From: Gracilibacillus sp. YIM 98692
GTDB taxonomy: Bacteria > Bacillota > Bacilli > Bacillales > Amphibacillaceae
NCBI RefSeq assembly: GCF_010993965.1
Contig: NZ_WIXM01000002.1
Span: 372,001 to 436,000 of the forward strand
Reading direction: 5' to 3'
Length of the DNA: 64,000 nt
The position numbers were made by a program, and so were the translations under genes. A model generated the notes under the pieces. That model ran no database searches and was not told the origin of the DNA. It was given only the letters and a program-made list of their open reading frames with translations. Of the stretch, positions 12,174 through 22,743 are shown one piece after another. Position 1 is the stretch's first letter; the number at the start of each line of letters is the position of its first letter.

Positions 12174-12186
12174 AGGGGGAGAAATT

Positions 12187-13335
12187 GTGAATAAAGAATT
12201 GTTTGAAGCGATGAATTATTTAGAAAAAGAAAAAGGGATCGACAAGGACATATTAATGGAAGCTCTAGAGGCTGCATTAATTTCAGCATATAAAAAGAAC
12301 TTTAAATCTGCGACGAATGTGAGAGTAGATTTAAATGAAGACGCTGGAACCATGGGTGTCTTTGCACAAAAAGAAATTGTAGAAGAAGTAGAGGATCATA
12401 ATCAGCAAATTTCCTTAGAAGAAGCTCAAGAAATTAGCCCTGTATATGACATTGGCGATGTAGTGGAAATAGAAGTGACACCGAAAGATTTTGGTCGTAT
12501 AGCTGCACAAGCTGCTAAACAAGTTGTGACACAACGGGTACGTGAAGCAGAACGAGGCATTATCTATAATGAATATATAGATCGTGAAGATGATATTATG
12601 AATGGAACTATTCAACGTATGGATGGAAGGTTTATTTATGTCCATTTGGGCAAGGTAGAAGCCAAACTACCTGAATCGGAGTGTATGCCAACAGAAACAT
12701 ACCGTGTGCACGATCGTATCAAAGTTTATGTTACAAAAGTAGAAAACACGAACAAAGGACCAAACATTTTTGTATCGAGATCTCACCCTGGTTTGCTAAA
12801 GAGATTATTTGAAATGGAAGTGCCGGAAATTTATGATGGTACCGTAGAAGTCATGTCCGTTGCACGTGAAGCCGGTGACCGTTCTAAAATTTCGGTATAC
12901 GCTCGTGATCCTGAAATTGATCCTGTCGGTTCATGTGTTGGGCAAAAAGGTCAGCGTGTCCAAACAATAGTTGATGAACTAAAAGGAGAAAAGATAGATA
13001 TCGTAGAATGGTCAGAAGATCCGGTTGTCTACGTATCAAATGCTTTAAGTCCTTCTAAAGTGATTCGAGTAATTGTCGATGAAGAGGAAAAAGCAACAAC
13101 GGTTATTGTTCCGGATTATCAATTGTCCTTGGCTATTGGAAAAAGAGGGCAAAATGCTAGATTAGCAGCAAAACTAACAGGATGGAAAATAGATATTAAA
13201 AGTGAGTCTGAAGCGAAAGAGGAAGGGCTTATTACAGAAGAAGAGATTAATGACAGCCTAGAAGCATTAGAATATGAGGACTCTTTGGAATATGAAGAAT
13301 CTTACGAAGACATGGATGAAGATTTGTTTAAGTAA
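12187..13335 (+). CDS. nusA: Transcription termination/antitermination factor NusA
   Basis: This 382-residue protein binds RNA polymerase and nascent RNA, modulating pausing and intrinsic termination. An N-terminal domain (1-130) precedes an S1 domain (about 135-200) and two KH domains with DPVGSCVGQKGQRVQ and LAIGKRGQNARLA. The C-terminal tail is short and very acidic, and the E. coli acidic repeats are absent, as is normal in Bacillus. The start is GTG at 12187 after AAGGGGGA; the longer frame from 12166 would overlap rimP. rnpM follows directly. Confidence 0.96.
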   Translation: MNKELFEAMNYLEKEKGIDKDILMEALEAALISAYKKNFKSATNVRVDLNEDAGTMGVFAQKEIVEEVEDHNQQISLEEAQEISPVYDIGDVVEIEVTPKDFGRIAAQAAKQVVTQRVREAERGIIYNEYIDREDDIMNGTIQRMDGRFIYVHLGKVEAKLPESECMPTETYRVHDRIKVYVTKVENTNKGPNIFVSRSHPGLLKRLFEMEVPEIYDGTVEVMSVAREAGDRSKISVYARDPEIDPVGSCVGQKGQRVQTIVDELKGEKIDIVEWSEDPVVYVSNALSPSKVIRVIVDEEEKATTVIVPDYQLSLAIGKRGQNARLAAKLTGWKIDIKSESEAKEEGLITEEEINDSLEALEYEDSLEYEESYEDMDEDLFK

Positions 13336-13349
13336 GGGGGATGACTCAT

Positions 13350-13619
13350 ATGCCAAAAAAAAAGAAAATACCAATGAGAAAGTGTGTTGTCACGCAAGAA
13401 ATGATGCCAAAGAAGTCCCTTATCAGAGTGGTGAAGACAAAAGAAGGAGAAGTTTTTGTCGATCCCACTGGTAAGAAAAACGGACGAGGCGCTTACGTTT
13501 CTGATTCTATGGATGTGATAGACAAAGCTGAACAATCAAAAGCACTGGATAAACATTTAGAGATTCATATACCATCTGATATTTATGATGAGTTAAGAAC
13601 ATACGTAGAAGGGAAATAA
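13350..13619 (+). CDS. rnpM: RNase P modulator RnpM (YlxR family)
   Basis: This 89-residue basic protein has the YlxR pattern: IPMRKCVVTQEM near the N-terminus, then IRVVKTKEGEVFVDPTGK and the GRGAYV turn. In B. subtilis the family has been shown to bind RNase P RNA and modulate the enzyme. The start at ATG 13350 leaves a normal distance to the GGGGG ribosome binding site. ATG 13341 abuts that site, so it is less likely. The gene lies between nusA and the L7Ae-like gene, and one base separates it from the latter. The orthology call is by family and position. Confidence 0.88.
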   Translation: MPKKKKIPMRKCVVTQEMMPKKSLIRVVKTKEGEVFVDPTGKKNGRGAYVSDSMDVIDKAEQSKALDKHLEIHIPSDIYDELRTYVEGK

Positions 13620-13620
13620 C

Positions 13621-13929
13621 GTGGAAAATAATCAATCATATTTAAACATATTAGGTATTGCTAATCGAGCAGGCAAATGTACTTTTGGCGAATCACTCAT
13701 AATTAAAGAAATTCAAGCAAAGCGTTCAAAATTAGTTTTAATAGCAAGTGATATTGGTGATCAAACAAAAAAGAAATTAACAGATAAATGTCATTATTAC
13801 CAAATTCCTTATTTTTTTGTAGATGACCGTGACACGTTATCTCATGCAGTGGGGAAATCAGGTAGGGTTGCAGTTTCCATTAATGAAACAGGTTTTGCAA
13901 AGAAATTGAAATCACTACTTGATCAATAA
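13621..13929 (+). CDS. rplGA: L7Ae-like K-turn RNA-binding protein (YlxQ)
   Basis: This 102-residue protein starts with GTG, one base after rnpM. The L7Ae/L30e/S12e fold is suggested by [14 protein letters not shown] at residues 10-23, the [10 protein letters not shown] strand and a [11 protein letters not shown] segment near the end. The YlxQ family binds kink-turn RNA in vitro; its cellular role is unclear. Operon position between rnpM and infB matches B. subtilis. Composition is like the neighbouring genes. Confidence 0.85.
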   Translation: MENNQSYLNILGIANRAGKCTFGESLIIKEIQAKRSKLVLIASDIGDQTKKKLTDKCHYYQIPYFFVDDRDTLSHAVGKSGRVAVSINETGFAKKLKSLLDQ

Positions 13930-13946
13930 CAATCGGGGGTGAACGT

Positions 13947-16031
13947 ATGAAAAAAATACGAGTATATGAATACGCAAAAGAAATAAATAAACCAAGTAAA
14001 GAAGTTATTACAAAACTGAAAGAACTAGATCAACCGGTATCGAACCATATGTCTACCATTACGGAAGATATGAAAGCAAAGCTGGATAAAAGCTTTCAGC
14101 CAAAAAAGGAAGAGTCTAAGCCAAAAACGAACGATTCCTCTCCTCAGAAAAAAGAAGCGAAAAATAACAAAAAAGAGAAAAATTCTAAGAATAAACCGAA
14201 CAACAAAAACAAATCAAATAATAAAAATAAGAAAAATAAAGAAAATCATAGTAAACCACCTAAAAAAGAAGAGTCAACTAAGCCAAATAAGATTACTTAC
14301 TCTGGATCTATTACAGTTGGGGAGCTAGCGGATAAACTAGGCAAAGAGACCAATGAAATTATTAAAAAGCTAATGTTCTTAGGCGTCATGGCTACGAAAA
14401 ATCAAGATTTAGATAAAGATGCATTAGAGCTCATTTGTGGTGAATATGGTGTGGAAGTAGAAGAAGAAATAGAAGTAGATAAAGCTGATTTAACTTCTTA
14501 TATTGAAAAAGATGATCCGGAAGATTTAATAGAACGCCCTTCTGTTGTTACTATAATGGGACATGTTGACCACGGGAAAACTACTTTATTAGATTCCATT
14601 CGTCATACCAAAGTAACAGAAGGCGAAGCTGGTGGTATTACTCAACATATTGGGGCATACCAAGTAGAAGAAAATGATAAAAAGATCACTTTCTTGGATA
14701 CCCCGGGTCACGCTGCATTTACGAGCATGCGTTCTCGAGGAGCACAAGTTACGGATATTGCAATCCTTGTTGTAGCAGCAGATGATGGGGTAATGCCTCA
14801 AACAGTCGAAGCAATTAATCATGCTAAGGCTGCAGAGGTACCAATTATTGTGGCGGTTAATAAGATGGATAAAGAAGGTGCTAACCCCGATCGTGTTATG
14901 CAGGAATTAACCGAGCATGAATTAATCGCAGAAGATTGGGGTGGAGACACGATTTTCGTACAACTGTCTGCCGTTAAAGGGGAAGGTATAGATGATCTTC
15001 TTGAAATGATTTTACTTGTTTCAGAAGTCGAGGAATTAAAAGCGAATCCTAATCGACTAGCAAATGGTACAGTGATTGAAGCGCAGTTAGATAAAGGTCG
15101 TGGATCTGTTGCATCATTATTAGTACAAAATGGTACACTAAATGTAGGTGATCCGATTGTAGTCGGGAACGCCTTTGGTCGCGTAAGAGCGATGGTTAAT
15201 GACTTGGGGAAACGAATTAAATCGGCTGGACCATCTACACCTGTAGAGATCACTGGTTTAAATGATGTACCTTCAGCAGGTGATCGTTTTGTTGTATTTA
15301 AGGATGAAAAACAAGCTCGTCAAATTGGTGAAATGAGACAGCAGCAGCAATTGGAAGAAAAACGTGGTGAGCAAGCACGTGTTAGCTTAGATGACTTGTT
15401 TGAACAAATTAAACAAGGTGATATAAAAGATATTAATGTGATTTTAAAAGCAGATGTTCAAGGTTCTGTGGAAGCTTTAGCAGCATCTTTAAGAAAAATT
15501 GATGTAGAAGGTGTGAAAGTAAATATTATCCACACAGGTGTTGGGGCAATCAAAGAATCAGACATTATTTTAGCTTCAGCTTCCAATGCAGTTGTAATTG
15601 GGTTTAATGTGAGGCCTGACGCTAATGCGAAGAAAGCTGCTGAGTCAGAAAATGTTGATATTCGCCTGCACCGTGTTATCTATAAAGCAATTGAAGAAGT
15701 AGAAGCGGCCATGAAAGGTATGTTAGACCCAGAATATCAAGAAAAAGTAATCGGTCAAGTAGAAGTACGTGAGATTTTCAAAGTATCAAAAATTGGAACG
15801 ATCGCTGGTTCTTACGTGACAGATGGAAAAGTTACAAGAGATTCTGGTATACGATTGATCCGTGATGGTGTTGTGATTTATGAAGGAGAAATTGATACCT
15901 TAAAACGTTTTAAAGATGATGTGAAAGAAGTAGCACAAAATTATGAATGCGGGATAACAATCAAAAATTACAACGACATCAAAGAGGGTGACATCATCGA
16001 AGCCTATATTATGGAGGAAATTGAAATTTAA
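13947..16031 (+). CDS. infB: Translation initiation factor IF-2
   Basis: This 694-residue GTPase places fMet-tRNA on the 30S subunit and drives subunit joining. An IF2 N-terminal module (1-50) is followed by a low-complexity Lys/Asn-rich linker (about 50-115) and a second IF2_N module. The G domain has GHVDHGKTT (205-213), DTPGHAAF and NKMD, and is followed by the beta-barrel and C1-C2 domains. The ATG follows a GGGGGTG site. Its stop overlaps the ylxP start by one base. Length is a little short for the family because the linker is short, as in Bacillus. Confidence 0.98.
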   Translation: MKKIRVYEYAKEINKPSKEVITKLKELDQPVSNHMSTITEDMKAKLDKSFQPKKEESKPKTNDSSPQKKEAKNNKKEKNSKNKPNNKNKSNNKNKKNKENHSKPPKKEESTKPNKITYSGSITVGELADKLGKETNEIIKKLMFLGVMATKNQDLDKDALELICGEYGVEVEEEIEVDKADLTSYIEKDDPEDLIERPSVVTIMGHVDHGKTTLLDSIRHTKVTEGEAGGITQHIGAYQVEENDKKITFLDTPGHAAFTSMRSRGAQVTDIAILVVAADDGVMPQTVEAINHAKAAEVPIIVAVNKMDKEGANPDRVMQELTEHELIAEDWGGDTIFVQLSAVKGEGIDDLLEMILLVSEVEELKANPNRLANGTVIEAQLDKGRGSVASLLVQNGTLNVGDPIVVGNAFGRVRAMVNDLGKRIKSAGPSTPVEITGLNDVPSAGDRFVVFKDEKQARQIGEMRQQQQLEEKRGEQARVSLDDLFEQIKQGDIKDINVILKADVQGSVEALAASLRKIDVEGVKVNIIHTGVGAIKESDIILASASNAVVIGFNVRPDANAKKAAESENVDIRLHRVIYKAIEEVEAAMKGMLDPEYQEKVIGQVEVREIFKVSKIGTIAGSYVTDGKVTRDSGIRLIRDGVVIYEGEIDTLKRFKDDVKEVAQNYECGITIKNYNDIKEGDIIEAYIMEEIEI

Positions 16032-16309
16032 TGATTATTTGTGCAGAAGTTGAATTGTTTCTCTATAATTGCCAATCGTTAAAAGATAAAAGGTCCGTAC
16101 TTTTGCGAATGAAAAATCGGTTAAGAAAAGAGTTAAATATTTCGATCGCTGAAACAGATCACCAAAACCTCTGGCAACGGGCTACCATTTCAATCGTAAC
16201 TGTATCAGAATCAAAAGAAATAGCTGAAAAAGTAATTCAACAAGCACTAACTAAAATCGATTCTTTTACAGAATTGGAAATAACAACTACTGTAGTAGAA
16301 GAAAGGTAA
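16031..16309 (+). CDS. ylxP: DUF503 family protein YlxP
   Basis: This 92-residue protein begins with [20 protein letters not shown], the standard start of the DUF503/YlxP family, and contains SIAETDHQNLWQRATISIV. The family has a ferredoxin-like fold and is almost always encoded between infB and rbfA, which suggests a link to ribosome assembly, but I cannot assign a biochemical function. The start overlaps the infB stop by one base, indicating coupling. Confidence 0.85.
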   Translation: MIICAEVELFLYNCQSLKDKRSVLLRMKNRLRKELNISIAETDHQNLWQRATISIVTVSESKEIAEKVIQQALTKIDSFTELEITTTVVEER

Positions 16310-16367
16310 CCTTGAAGATATAAGTGCCCATTTGCTTTAGAGGGTACTTCATAAGAGAGGTGATGAC

Positions 16368-16721
16368 ATGAGTGAATTGCGAGCAAATAGAGTTGCTGAA
16401 CAAATGAAAAAAGAATTAGGAGACATTATATCAAGAAAAATTAAGGATCCAAGAGTGGGATTTGTAACGATTACAGATGTTGAGGTGTCTGGTGATCTTC
16501 AGCAAGCAAAAGTATTTATTTCTGTACTAGGTGAAGAGGAAAAAAGACAAGAAACGTTAATCGGTCTTGCTAAAGCAAAAGGTTTTATTCGATCCGAAAT
16601 TGGTAAGAGAATTCGACTAAGAAAAATTCCAGAGCTTTATTTTGACTTCGATGAAACCATTGAACGAGGAAATAGAATTGAGCACATTCTGAGAGAATTA
16701 AATGAATCAAAAGATAATTAA
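16368..16721 (+). CDS. rbfA: 30S ribosome-binding factor A
   Basis: This 117-residue protein assists 16S rRNA 5'-end maturation and cold adaptation. The type II KH-like fold is recognisable from [48 protein letters not shown] in overlapping parts, and the conserved [21 protein letters not shown] end (given here as a region, residues 87-108). The ATG follows GAGAGGTG. It is 58 bases from ylxP and is followed by a terminator-like hairpin before truB. Confidence 0.95.
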   Translation: MSELRANRVAEQMKKELGDIISRKIKDPRVGFVTITDVEVSGDLQQAKVFISVLGEEEKRQETLIGLAKAKGFIRSEIGKRIRLRKIPELYFDFDETIERGNRIEHILRELNESKDN

Positions 16722-16725
16722 TAAG

Positions 16726-16753
16726 AAAACCCTTGTGTTTTAGCAAGGGTTTT
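16726..16753 (+). terminator. Hairpin between rbfA and truB
   Basis: AAAACCCTTG and CAAGGGTTTT pair around a seven-base loop ending in TTTT. It may be a partial terminator, since truB has no obvious promoter in the 27 bases that remain. Confidence 0.6.
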
Positions 16754-16780
16754 CGATCTGTTATGTAGTGGAGGTAAGAC

Positions 16781-17683
16781 ATGAACGGGATATTACCTAT
16801 TTGGAAGCCTAGAGGAATGACCTCACATGATTGTGTAATAAAGGTAAGGAAAAGTTTGAAAACAAAAAAGGTTGGCCATACAGGAACTTTAGATCCGGAA
16901 GTAGAAGGGGTATTGCCAATTTGTGTTGGCGAAGCAACGAAATTGGTCCCTTTCTTAACAGATACAAATAAGGGATATCAAGCAACATTAAAACTTGGTC
17001 AATCTACCATTACAGAAGACCAAACAGGTGAAATTCTTGATCAGACGAATGTTTTACACGCAATCGATCCCCTAAAGGTGAAAGAAGTAATGCAAGAATT
17101 TATAGGGAAAATACAACAAAGAGTTCCTTTATATTCTGCTGTTAAAGTAAATGGCAGAAAACTTTATGATTATGCTAGAGCCGGTGAAGATGTAGAACGG
17201 CCAATACGACAAGTTTATATTCATGAACTGCAGTTTGATTATAGTAAATATCTCCCAGATGATAAACAACAGGAAATTCAGTTTTACGTGATTTGTTCAA
17301 AGGGTACATATATTCGAACGCTTTGTGTTGACATAGGTAAAAGGCTAGGTTATCCAGCACATATGTCTCATCTTATACGATCACAAAGTGGCCCGTTTCA
17401 AGAACATGATACTATTTCTATAGAAAAGTTGGAGAATATACAAGATGATTCCAGCATCCATCGTTATTTAAGACCATTAACAGAAGGTGTTTCACATCTT
17501 GATAAATTGGTTGTTGATACAGAGATGGCTCATAAAGTGAAGAATGGACAAAAATTTCCCCTGCCAGAGCAAATCATGAAAACCGATTATTTTCGATTGG
17601 AACATAACGGTATATTGCTGGCTATTTATCAAGTACATGAAAATAAAAAAGAGATAAAGCCAGTTCGTGTTTTCAAAATTTAA
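16781..17683 (+). CDS. truB: tRNA pseudouridine 55 synthase
   Basis: This 300-residue enzyme converts U55 of the tRNA T-loop to pseudouridine. The N-terminal GILPIWKPRGMTSHD and the catalytic motif HTGTLDPEVEGVLP (catalytic Asp of GTLDP at about residue 39) are intact, as are YSAVKVNGRKLYDYAR and SKGTYIRTL. A C-terminal PUA-like region completes the protein. The ATG follows TGGAGG. ribF lies 20 bases downstream, the usual truB-ribF pair. Confidence 0.96.
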   Translation: MNGILPIWKPRGMTSHDCVIKVRKSLKTKKVGHTGTLDPEVEGVLPICVGEATKLVPFLTDTNKGYQATLKLGQSTITEDQTGEILDQTNVLHAIDPLKVKEVMQEFIGKIQQRVPLYSAVKVNGRKLYDYARAGEDVERPIRQVYIHELQFDYSKYLPDDKQQEIQFYVICSKGTYIRTLCVDIGKRLGYPAHMSHLIRSQSGPFQEHDTISIEKLENIQDDSSIHRYLRPLTEGVSHLDKLVVDTEMAHKVKNGQKFPLPEQIMKTDYFRLEHNGILLAIYQVHENKKEIKPVRVFKI

Positions 17684-17703
17684 AGGGAAAGAAGGGTGAT
17701 CCG

Positions 17704-18648
17704 ATGGAGGTCATTTCAATAAGCTATCCTCATTCTCATAATAGAGATAGTCTGCCAAGTACTGTTGCTTCCATTGGCTTTTTTGATGGTATCCATAAAG
17801 GACATCAAAAAGTGATTGAAGAAGCAGTTAACGTTGCTGCGAGGTCGGGGAAAGAATCAGCTGTTATTACATTTGATCCTCATCCATCAGTAGTATTAAG
17901 GAAGGTGAGTTCATCTGTTCAATATATAACCCCGATACAAGAAAAGAAAACTCTTATCGAAAACCTTGGAGTGGATCGATTATATATTATTGAATTTAAT
18001 AAATCCTTATCATTACTTTCACCGGAAGATTTTATTGAGCATTTTATTTATGAATTACATGTTGATCATCTTATTGCCGGCTTTGACTTTAGTTTCGGTT
18101 ATAAAGGGACCGGTAACATGGATAATATCGAAAAATTTGCACGTCACCCATTAACTACAACAAAAATAGAAAAATTTGATCACGATGGGGAAAAAATCAG
18201 TTCGACAAGTATACGTAAAGCATTAATAGAAGGTAATATATTAAAAGTGGAAAACCTATTAGGGCGTCCATTAACCATGAAGGCAAAAGTGATTCAGGGA
18301 GATAAAAGAGGTAGAACTATTGGTTATCCAACTGCTAATCTGCAATGGGAGGAACCTTATCTTTTACCCAAGATCGGTGTTTATGCAGTAGAAGTGAAAG
18401 TAGGCTCTGAGAAATATCAGGGAATGGCGAATTTAGGATATAATCCAACCTTTACAGAAGGACAACAAGAAGCCAAAATGGAAGTACATCTTTTTGATGT
18501 GAACAAGGATTTATATGGAAAAACGCTTCAAGTTATATGGAGACAATATATCAGAGAAGAAGTAAAGTTTTCGGGAGTAGAAGAACTAGTGGCACAATTA
18601 CAGCAGGATGAAAAAGATATTCGGCAATTCTTTTCAAAAAATGCATAA
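17704..18648 (+). CDS. ribF: Bifunctional riboflavin kinase / FAD synthetase
   Basis: This 314-residue enzyme makes FMN from riboflavin and then FAD. The N-terminal adenylyltransferase domain shows GFFDGIHKGHQ (residues 22-32), TFDPHP and the IRKALIEGNI segment. The C-terminal flavokinase domain has GRTIGYPTANL and NLGYNPTF. The ATG follows AAGAAGGGTGATCCG. The gene is the last of the nusA-infB-truB run; an independent promoter for rpsO begins just after its stop. Confidence 0.96.
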   Translation: MEVISISYPHSHNRDSLPSTVASIGFFDGIHKGHQKVIEEAVNVAARSGKESAVITFDPHPSVVLRKVSSSVQYITPIQEKKTLIENLGVDRLYIIEFNKSLSLLSPEDFIEHFIYELHVDHLIAGFDFSFGYKGTGNMDNIEKFARHPLTTTKIEKFDHDGEKISSTSIRKALIEGNILKVENLLGRPLTMKAKVIQGDKRGRTIGYPTANLQWEEPYLLPKIGVYAVEVKVGSEKYQGMANLGYNPTFTEGQQEAKMEVHLFDVNKDLYGKTLQVIWRQYIREEVKFSGVEELVAQLQQDEKDIRQFFSKNA

Positions 18649-18654
18649 TATCTC

Positions 18655-18683
18655 TTGCATTTTATCATAAAAACATGTATTCT
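18655..18683 (+). promoter_or_regulatory. SigA promoter of rpsO
   Basis: TTGCAT, a 17-base spacer and TATTCT, placed directly after ribF. It would start a leader of about 85 bases before rpsO. Confidence 0.7.
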
Positions 18684-18689
18684 ATATTT

Positions 18690-18774
18690 TGGAACCATCC
18701 GCTTGGCTATTCGAGAACTCCGGCGATAGCTAGGGGAATGGGGCTTAATAATGAAAAAATTGGAGGTGAATAGG
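18690..18774 (+). promoter_or_regulatory. rpsO leader, probable S15 autoregulatory structure
   Basis: The leader contains GGCTATTCGAGAACTCC followed by GGCGATAGCT. These can fold into a short helix mimicking the S15 site of 16S rRNA, as known for Bacillus/Geobacillus rpsO leaders. A GGAGGTG ribosome binding site ends it. The fold is judged by eye. Confidence 0.6.
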
Positions 18775-19044
18775 ATGGCTATCACACAAGAACGTAAAAG
18801 TCAGATTATTACTGAATTTAGAACTCATGAAAGTGACACTGGTTCACCAGAAGTTCAAATTGCTGTCCTTACAGAGGAAATCAATAACCTGAACAATCAT
18901 TTACGTACTCATAAGAAAGATCACCATTCTCGTCGTGGTCTGTTAAAAATGGTAGGGAAAAGACGTAATTTGTTAAACTACCTACGTGATAAAGACGTTT
19001 CGCGTTACCGTACTTTAATTCAAAAATTAGGCTTGCGTCGATAA
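18775..19044 (+). CDS. rpsO: 30S ribosomal protein S15
   Basis: This 89-residue protein binds the central domain of 16S rRNA and makes inter-subunit bridge B4. The family core is clear: [35 protein letters not shown] and [13 protein letters not shown] in order. The ATG at 18775 follows GGAGGTGAATAGG. An in-frame ATG at 18751 belongs to the leader. It is a single-gene unit with its own promoter and terminator, upstream of pnp. Confidence 0.98.
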   Translation: MAITQERKSQIITEFRTHESDTGSPEVQIAVLTEEINNLNNHLRTHKKDHHSRRGLLKMVGKRRNLLNYLRDKDVSRYRTLIQKLGLRR

Positions 19045-19107
19045 GCTTTTTTTACGCTTGTTTACGCATGCAGTCAAAGTGAGTCGCACCTTGTTACTTA
19101 CTTTTAG

Positions 19108-19136
19108 AAAAAAGCGGGAGTTATCCCGCTTTTTCT
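19108..19136 (+). terminator. Terminator after rpsO
   Basis: AAAAAGCGGGA and TCCCGCTTTTT form a strong GC stem with a short loop and T-run, 64 bases after the rpsO stop. Confidence 0.85.
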
Positions 19137-19285
19137 GTATGCAAAAAAAGTCTGCACAAAGTATTATATTTGTTTGAAAATTAGAAAATACTATTACTAT
19201 AATATACATGGATTATATGCTGTGATTTATGAAAGTTTCGTTACATACTAAATGACAGCATGATAAAATAAGTGTTAGTATTAGA

Positions 19286-19308
19286 AAAAGCAAGAGAATT
19301 GCTTTTTT
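19286..19308 (+). promoter_or_regulatory. Terminator-like hairpin in the pnp leader
   Basis: AAAGCAA and TTGCTTT pair around GAGAA, followed by T residues, 20 bases before the pnp start. It could affect pnp mRNA stability or attenuation. The evidence is only the palindrome and its position. Confidence 0.35.
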
Positions 19309-19327
19309 GAGAGGAGTACTTAAACGA

Positions 19328-21433
19328 ATGGAAGATGTAAAAAAAGTATTTACAACTGAAATTGCTGGTCAAACATTTAATGTGGAAATTGGTGAATTGG
19401 CTAAGCAAGCAAACGGTGCTTGTATGGTGCAATATGGTGATACATCCGTATTAGCAACAGCTACAGCATCTAATGAGCCAAAAGACTTACCATTTTTCCC
19501 GCTAACTGTTAATTACGAAGAGCGTTTATACGCAGTCGGGAAAATTCCTGGAGGCTTTATTAAAAGAGAAGGAAAACCTAGTGAAAAGGCTGTATTAACT
19601 TCTCGACTTATTGATAGACCGATTCGCCCACTATTTCCAGACGGTTTTAGAAATGAAGTGCAAGTAATTAGTACGGTAATGAGTGTTGATCAAAACCATC
19701 CATCTGAAATAGCAGCTTTAATTGGTTCATCTATTGCATTGAGTGTTTCCGATATTCCTTTTGGCGGTCCTATCGCTGGAGTGATTATCGGGAGAGTTGA
19801 TGGTGAGTTTGTGATTAACCCAACACTAGAACAGCAGGAGAAAAGCGATATCGACTTAACTGTTGCTGGTACAAAAGATGCTATAAATATGGTAGAAGCA
19901 GGCGCGAATGAAGTACCAGAAGAAATTATGCTAGAAGCTATTATGTTTGGTCACAAAGAAATCAAACGTTTGGTGGCATTTCAGGAACAAATCATCGCTG
20001 AAGTTTCAAAAGAAAAAATGGATGTAGAATTGTTTGAATTAGACCAAACGATAGCAAACGAAGTAGAACAAAGAGCAAAACAAGAAATAGTTCAAGCCAT
20101 TCAAGTTCAAGAAAAACATGCTCGTGAAGAAGCCATTGAGAAAGTGAAGAAACAAGTCCTACTAGAATATGAAGAAAAAGAAGTTGAAGAAGATGTGTTT
20201 AAACATGTTGAGACAGTACTAGATCAGTTTGTAAAAGAAGAAGTTCGACGCTTAATTACGAAAGAAAAAGTTCGTCCGGACGGGAGAAAAATTGATGAAA
20301 TTCGTCCGTTATCCTCTCGTATTGGCGTTTTACCTCGAACACACGGATCTGGGTTATTTACACGTGGACAAACGCAAGCATTGAGTGTTTGTACATTAGG
20401 TCCATTAGGAGATGTTCAAATACTAGATGGATTAGATGCAGAGGAGTCTAAACGATTTATGCATCATTATAATTTCCCTTCCTTTAGTGTTGGCGAAACC
20501 GGACCAATTCGTGGCCCTGGACGCCGTGAAATTGGACATGGTGCTCTTGGAGAACGAGCATTAGAAGTTGTTATCCCAGATGAGAAAGAGTTTCCTTATA
20601 CAGTTCGCCTCGTTTCAGAAGTGTTAGAATCAAACGGTTCAACGTCGCAAGCTAGTATCTGTGCAAGTACGCTAGCAATGATGGACGCAGGTGTACCTAT
20701 TAAAGCACCGGTAGCAGGGATTGCTATGGGGCTTGTGAAATCTGGTGATGATTATACCATTCTTACAGATATCCAAGGCATGGAGGATTTCTTAGGAGAT
20801 ATGGACTTTAAAGTTGCGGGTACGGAAAAAGGGGTAACGGCACTTCAAATGGATATTAAGATTGAAGGGTTATCCAAAGAAATATTAGAAGAAGCTTTAC
20901 AACAAGCGAAAAAAGGCCGTATGCACATCTTATCACACATGCAAGAAACCATTAAAGAACCAAAGCATCAATTATCTGATTACGCGCCAAAAATTCTAAC
21001 AATGGAAATTAATCCTGATAAGATTCGAGATGTGATTGGGCCAAGCGGTAAACAAATAAATCAGATTATTGAAGAGACTGGTGTTAAAATCGATATCGAA
21101 CAAGATGGACATGTATTTATTTCCTCTACTAATAGTGACATGAACCAGAAAGCCAAACAATTAATTGAAGATATTGTTAGAGAAGTAGAGGCAGGCCAAA
21201 TGTACTTAGGTAAAGTAAAACGAATTGAGAAATTTGGTGCATTTGTAGAACTATTTAAAGGTAAAGAAGGACTTGTTCATATTTCTGAACTTGCAGAAGA
21301 ACGCATAGGAAAGGTAGAAGATGTTGTTTCTGTTGGTGATCAAATTATGGTCAAAGTAAAAGAAATTGATCGCCAGGGAAGAATAAACCTTTCGCGTAAA
21401 GCAGCACTAGCAGATGAAAAAAAGAATAACTAA
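19328..21433 (+). CDS. pnp: Polynucleotide phosphorylase
   Basis: This 701-residue trimeric 3'-5' exoribonuclease uses phosphate to degrade RNA. Two RNase PH domains flank an all-helical domain; the second has [20 protein letters not shown] in its overlapping parts and the [18 protein letters not shown] stretch. KH ([13 protein letters not shown]) and S1 ([19 protein letters not shown]) domains end the protein. The ATG at 19328 follows GAGGAG; the in-frame ATG at 19307 overlaps that site. A hairpin terminator follows. Confidence 0.98.
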   Translation: MEDVKKVFTTEIAGQTFNVEIGELAKQANGACMVQYGDTSVLATATASNEPKDLPFFPLTVNYEERLYAVGKIPGGFIKREGKPSEKAVLTSRLIDRPIRPLFPDGFRNEVQVISTVMSVDQNHPSEIAALIGSSIALSVSDIPFGGPIAGVIIGRVDGEFVINPTLEQQEKSDIDLTVAGTKDAINMVEAGANEVPEEIMLEAIMFGHKEIKRLVAFQEQIIAEVSKEKMDVELFELDQTIANEVEQRAKQEIVQAIQVQEKHAREEAIEKVKKQVLLEYEEKEVEEDVFKHVETVLDQFVKEEVRRLITKEKVRPDGRKIDEIRPLSSRIGVLPRTHGSGLFTRGQTQALSVCTLGPLGDVQILDGLDAEESKRFMHHYNFPSFSVGETGPIRGPGRREIGHGALGERALEVVIPDEKEFPYTVRLVSEVLESNGSTSQASICASTLAMMDAGVPIKAPVAGIAMGLVKSGDDYTILTDIQGMEDFLGDMDFKVAGTEKGVTALQMDIKIEGLSKEILEEALQQAKKGRMHILSHMQETIKEPKHQLSDYAPKILTMEINPDKIRDVIGPSGKQINQIIEETGVKIDIEQDGHVFISSTNSDMNQKAKQLIEDIVREVEAGQMYLGKVKRIEKFGAFVELFKGKEGLVHISELAEERIGKVEDVVSVGDQIMVKVKEIDRQGRINLSRKAALADEKKNN

Positions 21434-21440
21434 ATGGAGA

Positions 21441-21467
21441 AGAAGCTGGAAGTCCAGTTTCTTTTTT
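21441..21467 (+). terminator. Terminator after pnp
   Basis: AGAAGCTGGA and TCCAGTTTCT pair, followed by TTTTTT, eight bases after the pnp stop. Confidence 0.75.
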
Positions 21468-21506
21468 CATATCTAACAGGAATCATTGTTTGTAGGGGGA
21501 AACAAA

Positions 21507-22721
21507 GTGTTACATCGTAAACAAAGCAAAAATGGATTACGTATGGTATTAGAGGAGATGACATCTGTTCGATCCGTAACAATCGGTATATGGATTGAAG
21601 CCGGGTCAAGATATGAGTCTCCACAATTAAATGGTATATCCCACTTAATTGAGCATATGTTATTTAAAGGAACAGAAAATCGCAATGCTCAAGAAATTGC
21701 AGAGGCATTTGATGCTATAGGTGGAGAAGTAAATGCATTCACCTCAAAAGAATATACTTGTGTATATGCAAAAGTATTAGATACACATAAGGAAATGGCT
21801 ATTCAAGTATTAGCGGACATGCTTCACGGATCTTTATTTGATCCACATGAATTAGAACGAGAGAAAAAAGTGGTATTAGAGGAAATTAATATGACAGAAG
21901 ACATGCCTGATGATATTATCCATGATCTATTAAGTGAAGCAGTATATGTTGATCATCCACTTGCTTATCCTATTTTAGGAAGTAAAGAAAATGTATCTAG
22001 TTTTACAAGAGAAGATCTGCTAGCATATAAAAAACGCTATTACACGCCTGAAAACATGGTTGTATCAGTAGCTGGTAATGCAGACAAATCTTTTTTAGAC
22101 AAAGTAGAAGGATATATTGACATTAATACCAATAAAGGAGCCTTACCTCAGCTGCAAACTCCGAACTTTCATGTTAATCAGATACGAAAAACAAAACAAG
22201 TAGAGCAAGCGCATGTCTGTCTAGGATATGAAGGTATTCCGGTTACTCATCGTGACATGTATCATCTATTAGTTCTGAATAATGTGCTAGGCGGAAGTAT
22301 GAGTTCACGGCTTTTTCAAGAAGTAAGAGAAAAACTTGGGATGGCATACGCTATCTTTTCTTATCATCAAGCGTTTATGGATTCAGGATTATTGACCATT
22401 TATGCAGGTACTGCTCATCAACAGTTAGACCTTGTTTGTGAAAAAATGGATCAAATTATTCAGAAACTACATTCGGAAGGTATTCACGAAAAGGAATTGG
22501 AAAATGGCAGAGAACAGCTTAAAGGGATATTAATGTTAAGCTTGGAAAGTACAAATAGCAAAATGAGTCGAAACGCACGAAATGAGTTATTATTAAATCG
22601 CCATCCATCCCTTGATGAGACCATGAATGAAATTGATCAAGTTAACCAAAAGAAAATGAATGAGTTAATCGATCGATTTAGGCAAGGCAAGTCTGCGTCA
22701 GCTATTATTACATCTAAATAA
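21507..22721 (+). CDS. mlpA: M16 family zinc peptidase (MlpA/YmxG)
   Basis: This 404-residue protein is a processing-protease-like M16 enzyme. The inverted zinc motif HLIEH is at residues 46-50, with the downstream Glu in a VVLEEINM segment, and the C-terminal domain has NNVLGGSMSSRLFQEVREK. No signal peptide is seen, so it is probably cytosolic. In B. subtilis the position between pnp and dpaA is the same. Its substrate is not evident from sequence. The start is GTG at 21507, seven bases after AGGGGG; the longer frame from 21486 would include that site. Confidence 0.9.
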   Translation: MLHRKQSKNGLRMVLEEMTSVRSVTIGIWIEAGSRYESPQLNGISHLIEHMLFKGTENRNAQEIAEAFDAIGGEVNAFTSKEYTCVYAKVLDTHKEMAIQVLADMLHGSLFDPHELEREKKVVLEEINMTEDMPDDIIHDLLSEAVYVDHPLAYPILGSKENVSSFTREDLLAYKKRYYTPENMVVSVAGNADKSFLDKVEGYIDINTNKGALPQLQTPNFHVNQIRKTKQVEQAHVCLGYEGIPVTHRDMYHLLVLNNVLGGSMSSRLFQEVREKLGMAYAIFSYHQAFMDSGLLTIYAGTAHQQLDLVCEKMDQIIQKLHSEGIHEKELENGREQLKGILMLSLESTNSKMSRNARNELLLNRHPSLDETMNEIDQVNQKKMNELIDRFRQGKSASAIITSK

Positions 22722-22743
22722 ACATATGCTGGGAGGTATTCTG

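Noticed and set aside
14819-15253. 144-residue minus-strand frame inside infB
   Set aside because: Its Ser/Thr/Pro-rich translation is the antisense of the conserved IF-2 G domain; a shadow frame.
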